This document shows positions 25,345-31,974 of a stretch of DNA of 64,000 nt, one piece after another. A program made the position numbers and the translations under genes. Positions within the stretch are counted from its first letter, which is position 1. Each line of letters begins with the position of its first letter. Below the pieces are notes generated by a model that worked only from the letters and a program-made list of their open reading frames with translations, did not search any database and was not told where the DNA came from. Origin of the DNA: Homoserinibacter sp. YIM 151385 (GTDB taxonomy: Bacteria; Actinomycetota; Actinomycetes; Actinomycetales; Microbacteriaceae); NCBI RefSeq assembly GCF_027912415.1, contig NZ_CP115175.1, forward strand, positions 558,001 through 622,000. The letters run 5' to 3'.

Positions 25345-25570
25345 CCTCAGCGCACGCCGGCAGCCGCCCGCGGCGCTGCCGATCGACCCGGGCGATCCGT
25401 CCGAGCGGGCGGCTCGCTACGGGCGTCCGACACCTGGCGTCCAGGCTGCCGTCGGAGCGTCGAGGAGGCGGCCGGCACCGCGTCGAGGGCTGCCGCGGGA
25501 ACGCGCGCGCCGACACCCTCCGCTCCGCTCCGGGCCTCGGCCCACGCATTCCCTTGCCATCGAGGAGGGG

Positions 25571-25951
25571 ATGACGATCCAGCACGAGGGGCGAACAGCA
25601 GCCGAGCCGAGCACGCTCACGCCGGCACGCCACGACGACCGTGCCCGCCTGCGCGCAATCACCGATCGGGAGACATTCGAGCCGCCGAGAGAGACACCAG
25701 GGCTGGGATCGAAGGTGCGATCGCGGATCACGGTCAGCAGCCGGCCCACCTGGTCGCAGATCAGCCCCGAGCCCCTCGGCAGCGCCTTCTTGGCACACCG
25801 GATGCGCGAGATAGCCGACGCAGAGTTCCGCCGATGGAAGAGCCGGCTACCGATCCGCGTCGAAGCTCACGACGTCGAGACCTTCGACGCGATCGCGATC
25901 GAGCGCAGCCCCTGGCCGACCGTCTGCCCACACTGCGGCGAGGCGATCTAG
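25571..25951 (+). CDS. Unknown phage protein on the opposite strand
   Basis: A 126-aa basic protein starting at ATG 25571 behind GAGGAGGGG. It is the only phage gene on the + strand. The sequence has no family I recognise; the C-terminus ends TVCPHCGEAI, half of a possible zinc site. Its stop overlaps the convergent regulator gene by four bases (CTAG). A longer open frame reaches 25223 but covers the hairpin region and has no ribosome site. It may act in control or establishment; this is unsupported beyond position. Confidence 0.55.
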   Translation: MTIQHEGRTAAEPSTLTPARHDDRARLRAITDRETFEPPRETPGLGSKVRSRITVSSRPTWSQISPEPLGSAFLAHRMREIADAEFRRWKSRLPIRVEAHDVETFDAIAIERSPWPTVCPHCGEAI

Positions 25952-26229
25952 AGCGTGGAGCCGGGGTACCGCTCCTGCTTCTTCAGGGCATCACGGTATC
26001 GCTGCTGCGCTCCCTGGGGCGTCATGCCGAGCGCGTCTCCGATCACCGACCAGTGGACGGCGCCGCCCGATCGCCAACCGCGCTGGCGAAGCTGAATCAC
26101 CCGGCGCTCAATGATCGCGTCCAGCTCGGCGCGCATAGCCGCGAGATTCCCAAGGTCACCGCCGTCCGCCCTAGGAAGAGCGGCCATCGACGCGGCCACC
26201 TGCTCAAGCTGCGCACGGAGCTCCGTCAT
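25948..26229 (-). CDS. Small HTH DNA-binding protein (candidate phage repressor)
   Basis: A 93-aa protein with a helical N-terminal half and a C-terminal helix-turn-helix (about 59-82, HWSVIGDALGMTPQGAQQRYRDAL) like sigma region 4 or MerR-class helices. The ATG at 26229 is directly next to two copies of a 16-bp dyad, which indicates autoregulation. In the circular phage the gene follows rep on the same strand. It is the best candidate for the lysogeny or copy-number repressor. Confidence 0.7.
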   Translation of the reverse strand: MTELRAQLEQVAASMAALPRADGGDLGNLAAMRAELDAIIERRVIQLRQRGWRSGGAVHWSVIGDALGMTPQGAQQRYRDALKKQERYPGSTL

Positions 26230-26276
26230 GGATCAACGGTAGTTGATCCGCGAGCTCAGAATCAACCGCAGTTGAT
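26230..26276. promoter_or_regulatory. Two operators ATCAAC-N4-GTTGAT
   Basis: The dyads at 26230-26249 (extended arms GGATCAAC/GTTGATCC) and 26261-26276 have identical cores and lie 29 bp centre to centre, close to three helical turns, so two dimers could bind on one face. They fill the gap between the rep end and the start codon of the HTH gene. I found no other full copy in the window. Confidence 0.7.
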
Positions 26277-26286
26277 CCGCGATCGC

Positions 26287-26847
26287 TCAGAAGCGATAGA
26301 GGGACGCAAGACGCTCACGCGTCTCCGGATCGCCTGAGACGAGCCGATCCGCGAAGCTAGGCGCATCTGACCGCGCGCCCGGCACCGTCGAAGCGACCGC
26401 CTCAGCGGCGGCGAACGCCTGGTGAACCTCAGAGTCGCCCGCCCGCAGCTCCTTCGAGCACGACCAGTCCGCGCGACACACGCAGTCCGCGAAGTGGAAG
26501 CCGGCGTCGTCGTCCAGGACGCCGCGATCGAGCGTCAGCAGGCTCAGCAGCTCGACCGCGCCCATCGGAGCCATGCCCGCCGGGGCCTCCGTCACCTCGC
26601 CGTACATCAGCGCGCGGTCCTCGCGCCACCACTTCACGAGACGAGCGATATCCGCCGCCGCCGCAACACCGTCGTTCACGCTCACGAATCCGCGGTGACC
26701 CCGCATGTACTTCACCCGGCGATTCACCTTCCGGCGACGCTTGCGAACCTCACCGGTCCGCGCATCGGTGCTCGAGCGCCAGACCGCCGTCTTTCGCACG
26801 TACTTCTCGGCCCGCTGCTTCCCCCGAAGCATCCGCGCAATGTGCAT
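26287..26847 (-). CDS. Phage replication initiator, C-terminal part (separated by integration)
   Basis: About 186 codons ending at 26287. The first codons lie in the right junction (ATA ATG CAC ATT), exactly those at the end of the phage part of the N-terminal fragment and in the same frame. Joining the ends therefore gives one Rep of about 530 aa. This part begins with a basic region (RKRRRKVNRRVKYMRG) and has a Cys pair in ADCVCRADWSC; it may bind DNA or form the helicase-recruiting end. In the lysogen it lacks a normal start; ATG 26847 follows TATAGC by seven bases, so leaderless expression is possible. The open frame above 26847 is not credible coding sequence. Confidence 0.7.
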   Translation of the reverse strand: MHIARMLRGKQRAEKYVRKTAVWRSSTDARTGEVRKRRRKVNRRVKYMRGHRGFVSVNDGVAAAADIARLVKWWREDRALMYGEVTEAPAGMAPMGAVELLSLLTLDRGVLDDDAGFHFADCVCRADWSCSKELRAGDSEVHQAFAAAEAVASTVPGARSDAPSFADRLVSGDPETRERLASLYRF

Positions 26848-26857
26848 TATCGGCGCT
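26830..26857 (-). other. Right prophage junction (XerC arm and centre of dif, degenerate XerD arm)
   Basis: Read on the minus strand: XerC arm AGCGCCGATAA, centre TGCACA, then TTGCGCGGATG in place of the XerD arm. The XerC arm is on the chromosomal side and fits the dif consensus better than the phage copy (CCGATAA against CTGATAA). The poor XerD arm belongs to the phage. This is the pattern of VGJ-type phages, whose attP keeps the XerC arm and centre only. Confidence 0.75.
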
Positions 26858-26885
26858 ATACGATCCACGCCACCGCACCTCCCGG

Positions 26886-27815
26886 TCAGCGCGGCGTCGG
26901 TGCGACAGTCGCGCCGCGTCCCGCCGCGGCGAGCAGCATGTCGGTCGCGACGGCCACGAGCCGCTCCGTCATGGGCGACAGCGTCGCGTGCTCGCGGGTC
27001 ACGAGCGCGATGACGTCGAAGAGCGGCTCCGCGAAGCCGACGGCGTGGAGCTCCGGGCCGAAGGCCGGGCTGCGGGTCACGGCGGTCGCGACCATGGTCT
27101 CGCCGAGGCCGCGTGCGACGAGATCCAGCGCGGTTGCGGCGTTCTCGACCTCGATGGCCGGCTCGAGGCGGATGCCAGCCGATTGGGCGCGCTCCGCGAG
27201 CTGGCGCCGCGTGGGATCCTGCTCGCCGTAGTGCGCGTCGTAGAGGATGAGCGGCCGCTGGGCGATCCGCTCGATCGTCATGTGGCGGCGGGAGCGCCCG
27301 CGCTCGGAGGTCACCCACACGACCTCGTCGCGCAGCAGCGGCGTCACGGCGAGGCCCGCGTCGTCGATCGGGAGCACGACGAGCCCAGCCTCGAGCCCGC
27401 CGTCCCTGACGGCGTGCGCGACCTCGACCGAGTTCTGGCCGACGAGCCGGACGCGGACCCCGGGATGCGCCCGATGGAAGCGCTCGGCGAGACCGGAGAG
27501 CACGTAGTGCTCGGCATTGCGGAGCACTCCGAAGCTCGCCTCCCCCGCCGTCACCCCGCGCACGGCCCGGAGCGTCTCGTCGGCGCCGTCGACGCCGTCG
27601 ACGACCCGGCGGGCCCACGGCAGCAGCTCGCGCCCCGCGGCCGTGAGGACGAGACGCCGCCCCCCGCGCACGAAGAACTGCAGGCCGGCGTCGGATTCGA
27701 GCCGCCGGATCAGTTCCGACACGGTCGGCTGCGCGACCCCGAGGCGCGCGGCGGCCGCCGTGAAGGTGCCGGTGTCGACGGCCGCGAGGAAGGCCCGGAG
27801 CTGCGCGATCTGCAT
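26886..27815 (-). CDS. LysR-family transcriptional regulator
   Basis: A 309-aa LysR protein: N-terminal winged HTH (LRAFLAAVDTGTFTAAAARLGVAQPTVSELIRRLE) and a C-terminal effector domain (about 90-300). It is divergent from a HisD-like/nitrilase/NCS1 operon and probably regulates it in response to the substrate. TAGGCT read on the minus strand lies six bases before its ATG, giving a leaderless start, and an inverted repeat CATAGG-N5-CCTATG covers both, so autorepression is likely. The stop is about 30 bases from the right prophage junction. Confidence 0.92.
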   Translation of the reverse strand: MQIAQLRAFLAAVDTGTFTAAAARLGVAQPTVSELIRRLESDAGLQFFVRGGRRLVLTAAGRELLPWARRVVDGVDGADETLRAVRGVTAGEASFGVLRNAEHYVLSGLAERFHRAHPGVRVRLVGQNSVEVAHAVRDGGLEAGLVVLPIDDAGLAVTPLLRDEVVWVTSERGRSRRHMTIERIAQRPLILYDAHYGEQDPTRRQLAERAQSAGIRLEPAIEVENAATALDLVARGLGETMVATAVTRSPAFGPELHAVGFAEPLFDVIALVTREHATLSPMTERLVAVATDMLLAAAGRGATVAPTPR

Positions 27816-27861
27816 AGGTGAAGCCTATGGCAGGCCTCGAACATGTCGTCGTTGTCCTATG
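27813..27861. promoter_or_regulatory. LysR operator candidates in divergent promoter region
   Basis: CATAGG (27813-27818) and CCTATG (27824-27829) form a LysR-type T-N11-A dyad over the regulator's own start and -10. A third half-site CCTATG lies at 27856-27861, upstream of the hisD-like -10 (TAGCGT, 27876-27881, six bases before ATG). A distant recognition site plus activation half-site is the usual LysR layout. Confidence 0.55.
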
Positions 27862-27887
27862 CGACACCGGCTCGCTAGCGTCGCCTC

Positions 27888-29207
27888 ATGCACTTCAGCC
27901 ACCGCGTCCTCGAATCCCTCTCGGACCGTCTGCGCCTCGTCAAGGTGCCGGCCGCGCCCGGGCCCGCCGCCCAGCTCGACCCGCGGGTCCGCGACACCGT
28001 CTCCGCCATGCTGCTCGAGATCGAGCGCCAGGGGATGGACGCCGTGCTCCGGCACGCCGAGCGCCTCGACGGCTGGAGCTCGCCGGAGGTCGAGCTCTCC
28101 CCCGACCAGGTGGCCTCGAGCGGTGACCGCCTCGACCCGGCACTGCGCGAGGCGATCGAGTTGGGCTCCGCGAGGACCCGGGCCTTCGCCGCCGCGACCC
28201 GCGCGCACCTCGCCGACTTCGAGGAGGAGCCCGTCCCCGGCCTCCGCACGGGCGTGCGCTACGTGCCGCTCGCCCGGGTCGGCGCCTATCTGCCGGCTGG
28301 GCGCTTCCCGCTCACGGCATCCGCCTTCATGACCGTCGGCGTCGCGAAGGAGGCGGGAGTCCCCACCGTGCTCGCCTGCACGCCGCCGCAGCCAGACGGC
28401 GGGGCCAACGACGCAGTCGTCTACGCGGCGCACCTCGCCGGCGCCGACCGCGTCTTCGTGCTCGGCGGTGTGCAGGCGCTCGCCGCCATGGCCTTCGGCC
28501 TGCTCGGCGAGGAGCCGGTCGACATGCTGGTCGGCGCCGGCAACGCCTTCGTGGCGGAGGCGAAGCGCCAGCTCTACGGGCGCGTCGCGATCGACCTGCC
28601 CGCCGGTCCGTCGGAGGTCGCGGTCATCGCCGACGAGACGGCTGACCCGGATTGGGTCGCGGCCGACCTGCTGGGCCAGGCCGAGCACGGCACGAACTCC
28701 CCCGCCGCCCTCATCACGACCTCCCCCGAGCTCGCCGAGCGCGTCGTGGCGGCGGTCGACTCGCGACTCGCGAGCCTCGAGACGGCCGAGATCGCCGGGC
28801 CGGCGTGGCGCGACCACGGCTCGGTCACGGTCGCCGCCGACCGCGAGAGCGCGGCACGGCTCATGGACGACCTCGCGCCGGAGCACCTCGAGCTCATGAC
28901 CTCCGACGATGCCTGGTATCACGACCGCCTCCGCAACTACGGCTCGATCTTCCTCGGCCCGTGGAGCACGGTCGCCTACTCGGACAAGGGCATGGCGGGG
29001 ACGAACCACGTGCTCCCGACCGCCGGGGTGGCGCGCCACTCGGCCGGGCTCTCCGTCTCGCGCTTCCTCAAGCCGCTCACCTGGCAGCGGGTCGAGCGGG
29101 CGGCGACGGCGGAGCTCGCGCCGGCGGTCGTCACGATCTCGCAGTCCGAGGGGATGGCGGCCCACCGTGACACGGCCCTCATCCGGATCGAGGCCGCCTC
29201 CTCATGA
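27888..29207 (+). CDS. Histidinol-dehydrogenase-like oxidoreductase (HisD/HpsN family)
   Basis: A 439-aa homologue of HisD. Zinc ligand residues are recognisable in GQAEHGTNSPA (Gln, His), the catalytic Glu-His pair in APEHLELM, the third ligand region in SDKGMAGTNHVLPT and the last His in SEGMAAHRDTA. It lies outside any histidine operon and with a LysR regulator, an amidase and a permease, so it more likely oxidises a catabolic alcohol in an NAD-dependent way, as HpsN does for sulfopropanediol. The start at ATG 27888 fits a leaderless promoter. The substrate is unknown. Confidence 0.85.
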   Translation: MHFSHRVLESLSDRLRLVKVPAAPGPAAQLDPRVRDTVSAMLLEIERQGMDAVLRHAERLDGWSSPEVELSPDQVASSGDRLDPALREAIELGSARTRAFAAATRAHLADFEEEPVPGLRTGVRYVPLARVGAYLPAGRFPLTASAFMTVGVAKEAGVPTVLACTPPQPDGGANDAVVYAAHLAGADRVFVLGGVQALAAMAFGLLGEEPVDMLVGAGNAFVAEAKRQLYGRVAIDLPAGPSEVAVIADETADPDWVAADLLGQAEHGTNSPAALITTSPELAERVVAAVDSRLASLETAEIAGPAWRDHGSVTVAADRESAARLMDDLAPEHLELMTSDDAWYHDRLRNYGSIFLGPWSTVAYSDKGMAGTNHVLPTAGVARHSAGLSVSRFLKPLTWQRVERAATAELAPAVVTISQSEGMAAHRDTALIRIEAASS

Positions 29208-30001
29208 GCCGCACGCTCCGGGTCGCCGCGGTGTCGCCGCCCATCCGCACGGGTGCGCTCGACGCGAACCTCGCCACGATCGAGCGCGCCGTCATGGATG
29301 CCGCGGCGGCGGGCGCGGCGCTCATCGTGCTGCCCGAGCTCGCGACGAGCGGCTACAGCCTCGCGAGCCCGGACGAGGCACGAGCCGCCGCGCTGCACGG
29401 CGAGGACGAGCGCCTCGCCGCACTCGGGCGAGACCTCCCCGATGGCGCCGTCGCGGTGATCGGCTTTGCAGAGCTCGCGGAGGACTCGCTCGCGAACAGC
29501 GCCGCCGTGCTCACGGCGGACGGCGTGCTCGGCGTGTACCGAAAGGTGCACCTGTGGGGCGACGAGCCGGACCTCTGGATGCCGGGTGCGGCCGCCGCGC
29601 CCGTGCTCGAGACCCCGGTCGGCCGCCTCGGCGTCGCGATCTGCTATGACAACGAGTTCCCCGAGGTGCCGCGCGCGCTCGCGCTGCAAGGCGCCGAGGT
29701 GCTTGCGCTCCCCTCGAACTGGCCGCTCGTGCCGAGGCCCGCCGGCGAGCGGGCGCCCGAGGTCGTCCAGGCGATGGCGGCGGCCCGGTCCTCCCGCCTC
29801 CCCGTCGTCGTCGCCGACCGGCACGGGAGCGAGCGCGGCGTCGAGTGGACCGGGGGCAGCTGCATCGTCTCCGCCGAGGGCTGGGTCGTCGCGGCCTCAC
29901 CCGCCGGTCCCCTGCACGCCGAGGTCGAGATCCCCGGCGACCGGCGCCTCGGCCCCCGCAACGACGCGCTCGCCGACCGCCGCCCCGAGCACTACCGCTG
30001 A
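29204..30001 (+). CDS. Nitrilase-superfamily amidohydrolase
   Basis: A 265-aa carbon-nitrogen hydrolase with the full catalytic triad: Glu45 (LPELATSGY), Lys114 (YRKVHLW) and Cys147 (AICYDNEFPE). It would release ammonia from an amide or nitrile, or hydrolyse an N-carbamoyl compound. The ATG overlaps the stop of the hisD-like gene (ATGA). Between a dehydrogenase and an NCS1 permease it suggests breakdown of a nitrogen compound taken up by that permease. Confidence 0.9.
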   Translation: MSRTLRVAAVSPPIRTGALDANLATIERAVMDAAAAGAALIVLPELATSGYSLASPDEARAAALHGEDERLAALGRDLPDGAVAVIGFAELAEDSLANSAAVLTADGVLGVYRKVHLWGDEPDLWMPGAAAAPVLETPVGRLGVAICYDNEFPEVPRALALQGAEVLALPSNWPLVPRPAGERAPEVVQAMAAARSSRLPVVVADRHGSERGVEWTGGSCIVSAEGWVVAASPAGPLHAEVEIPGDRRLGPRNDALADRRPEHYR

Positions 30002-30036
30002 CGACCGCCCCGACCACCCGAGAAGAAGGCTGAGAG

Positions 30037-31500
30037 ATGACCGCCGACGGCTCCACCACCGCCCCCGCGCCCGTTCGCGCGATCGAGAGCAAGTCGATCG
30101 ACTGGGTGCCCATCGGCGAGCGCCGCGGGCGCCCGCGCACGCTGTTCCCCCTCTGGTTCATGTCGAACGCGCAGCTCACGACGCTCGCGACGGGCATGCT
30201 CGGCGCCGCGCTCGGCGCGAGCTTCCTGAGCTCCGTGATCGCAATCGTGCTCGGCATGGCCGTCGGCACGGTGTTCACCGCGTTCCACTCGGCCCAGGGG
30301 CCCCAGCTCGGCCTCCCCCAGATGATCCAGTCGCGTGCGCAGTTCGGCTACCGCGGCGTCGTGCTGATCTGCGCCGTCGTCGTCTTCAGCATCGTCGGCT
30401 TCAACATCTTCAATCAGATGCTCGCCGCCGACGTCGTCGTCATGACGACCGGCATCGACGCGCCGGATCTCTGGTACGTCGTCATCACGGCCCTCGCGCT
30501 CCTGCTCGCGATCTGGGGCTACCACTGGATCCATGCGACCCAGAAGTGGCTGACGGCGCTCTTCCTCGTGACCTTCGGCGTCTTCACCGTCGCCGCCGCG
30601 ATCGTCCTGCCCCTCGACGCCGCGCAGCTCAGCCTCGAGGGCTTCGCCTGGGGACCGTTCCTCGTCCAGTTCGGCGGTGCCGCCGCCTACGGCCTCGGCT
30701 GGGCGCCCTACGTCTCCGACTACTCCCGCTACCTGCCCCCGCAGACGAGCTCGCGGGCCGCGCTCGTCCACACCTTCGGCGGCGTGTTCCTCGGCGGCGC
30801 CTGGCTCATGGTCCTCGGCGCTTTCGTCGCCGCGCTCTACGCCGGGGTCTCGCCGCTCGAGGGCGTCCGGGACGCGGCCGACGCGGTCCTGCCCGGCTCC
30901 GGGTTCTGGCTGCTCATCGCCGGCATCCCCGGGCTCATCAGCGTCATCACCGTCAACATCTACGCTGCCGCGCTGGAGCTCGTGACGATCGTCGACTCCT
31001 TCCGCCCCATCACGCCGAGCCGGCGCGTTCGCATCCTCGCCTGCACGGTCGTCGGCGTCGCCGGCCTCCTCGGCGCCGTCCTCAGCACGGGCGAGTTCCT
31101 CGACAACTTCAGCAGCTTCCTCGTCGTCCTGCTCTACGTGCTCGTGCCGTGGACCTCCGTCAACCTCGTCGACTACTACTTCGTGCGGCGCGGACGCTAC
31201 GCGGTGCGCGAGATCTTCGTCCCCGGCGGCGTGTACGGCAACTGGGGCTGGCGCGGGCTGCTCGCCTACGGGCTCGGCATCCTCGCGATGGTGCCCTTCG
31301 TCGTGACCTCCTTCTTCACGGGGCCGGTCGCGACGGCCATGGGCGGGATCGACGTGGCACTCTTCGTGGGGCTCGGCGTCTCCGCCCTCGTCTACCTCCT
31401 GCTCGCCCGCTCGCTCGACCTCGGCGAGGAGCGCCGGCTCGCGGAGGAGGACGCGCACGCCGGCGGGCCGAGCTCGGTCGCCTTCGACGGCTCGCGCTGA
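30037..31500 (+). CDS. NCS1 family purine/pyrimidine/hydantoin-type permease
   Basis: A 487-aa integral membrane protein with 12 hydrophobic segments. NCS1 marks include WFMSNAQLTTLATGMLGAALGASF in segment 1-2, MIQSRAQFGYRG and the segment APYVSDYSRYLPPQTS typical of cytosine/purine permeases. It imports a nucleobase or related cyclic nitrogen compound with H+ or Na+. It is 35 bases after the amidase gene, same strand, and is the last gene of the LysR-controlled operon. Confidence 0.9.
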   Translation: MTADGSTTAPAPVRAIESKSIDWVPIGERRGRPRTLFPLWFMSNAQLTTLATGMLGAALGASFLSSVIAIVLGMAVGTVFTAFHSAQGPQLGLPQMIQSRAQFGYRGVVLICAVVVFSIVGFNIFNQMLAADVVVMTTGIDAPDLWYVVITALALLLAIWGYHWIHATQKWLTALFLVTFGVFTVAAAIVLPLDAAQLSLEGFAWGPFLVQFGGAAAYGLGWAPYVSDYSRYLPPQTSSRAALVHTFGGVFLGGAWLMVLGAFVAALYAGVSPLEGVRDAADAVLPGSGFWLLIAGIPGLISVITVNIYAAALELVTIVDSFRPITPSRRVRILACTVVGVAGLLGAVLSTGEFLDNFSSFLVVLLYVLVPWTSVNLVDYYFVRRGRYAVREIFVPGGVYGNWGWRGLLAYGLGILAMVPFVVTSFFTGPVATAMGGIDVALFVGLGVSALVYLLLARSLDLGEERRLAEEDAHAGGPSSVAFDGSR

Positions 31501-31512
31501 GCGGGGCGCGGC

Positions 31513-31974
31513 CTAGCCGGCCGCCGCGGAGACGGCGCGGATGAGCTCCGGCAGCTCACGCGGCTCGCACTCGTGGCCATCGGCGGCGAGCTCCTCCGGG
31601 CTCAACCAGGCCCAGCGCACGACATCGCGCAGCTCCTCCTCCGTCCAGCCGTCGCGCACGGGCTCGAAGCGCTCGACCGTGATGCCGTACCAGGCCCGGT
31701 GACCCTCCGTGTAGGGATGCCAGCGCTGGTCGGGCTCGAAGTCCTCCTCGCGGAAGGGGGCCGGCAGGATCTCGATCCGGAGCCCGGTCTCTTCGCGCAC
31801 CTCGCGGATCGCGGCCTCGTCGTGCGTCTCCCCCGGGTCGACGCCGCCGCCCGGCGTGATCCAGCGCGGCGCGACGGCGTGCGTCTTGCCGTGATTGAGG
31901 AACAGCAGCGCCCGACCCGCGTCGTCCACGAGGATCACCCGCGAGGTGGCGCGGAATCGCGGCGCCGCGTTCAT
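31513..31974 (-). CDS. Nudix hydrolase
   Basis: A 153-aa protein with the full Nudix box GX5EX7REUXEEXGU in GGGVDPGETHDEAAIREVREETGL (about residues 40-62). It hydrolyses a nucleoside diphosphate linked to another group; the substrate cannot be read from sequence. The start at ATG 31974 overlaps the S9 peptidase stop (ATGA). Last gene of a minus-strand SDR, peptidase, Nudix operon. Confidence 0.92.
   Translation of the reverse strand: MNAAPRFRATSRVILVDDAGRALLFLNHGKTHAVAPRWITPGGGVDPGETHDEAAIREVREETGLRIEILPAPFREEDFEPDQRWHPYTEGHRAWYGITVERFEPVRDGWTEEELRDVVRWAWLSPEELAADGHECEPRELPELIRAVSAAAG

Larger units (their letters stand above)
25131..25570. other. Phage intergenic region: candidate origin, packaging signal and promoters
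   Basis: About 440 bases without a supported gene between the SSB gene (-) and a + strand ORF. The AT-rich GCATATAACAAG near 25162-25173 is the best promoter-like spot and can be read in either direction. The rest holds strong hairpins listed separately, and a further weaker one around 25427-25465 (TCCGAC pairing with GTCGGA around an inner CTGG/CCAG). This is where Ff phages place their replication origins and packaging hairpin. Confidence 0.55.
19140..26840. mobile_element. Integrated filamentous phage (inovirus-like prophage), about 7.7 kb
   Basis: The element is bounded by two sites sharing the sequence AATGTGCATTATC then GCGCT, less one base. Its modules are an HUH replication initiator, a Zot/pI-type ATPase, a 90-aa membrane protein, a 662-aa secreted Cys-rich protein, a 51-aa major coat protein, a string of tiny membrane proteins and an SSB. 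Size, content and order match filamentous phages, and there is no pIV secretin, as expected for a host without an outer membrane. No integrase or transposase is encoded, so host XerC/XerD are the likely recombinases. The edges are uncertain by a few bases within the shared centre. Confidence 0.85.

Noticed and set aside
25223-25570. N-terminal extension of the + strand phage ORF
   Set aside because: It covers the hairpin region, is Pro/Arg-rich and lacks a ribosome site; the ATG at 25571 has one.
26287-27867. A single 526-aa gene spanning the right junction and the LysR gene
   Set aside because: The part above 26847 is a shadow frame of the LysR gene with Arg/Ala-rich low-complexity content. 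Only the part from the att core onward is phage Rep.
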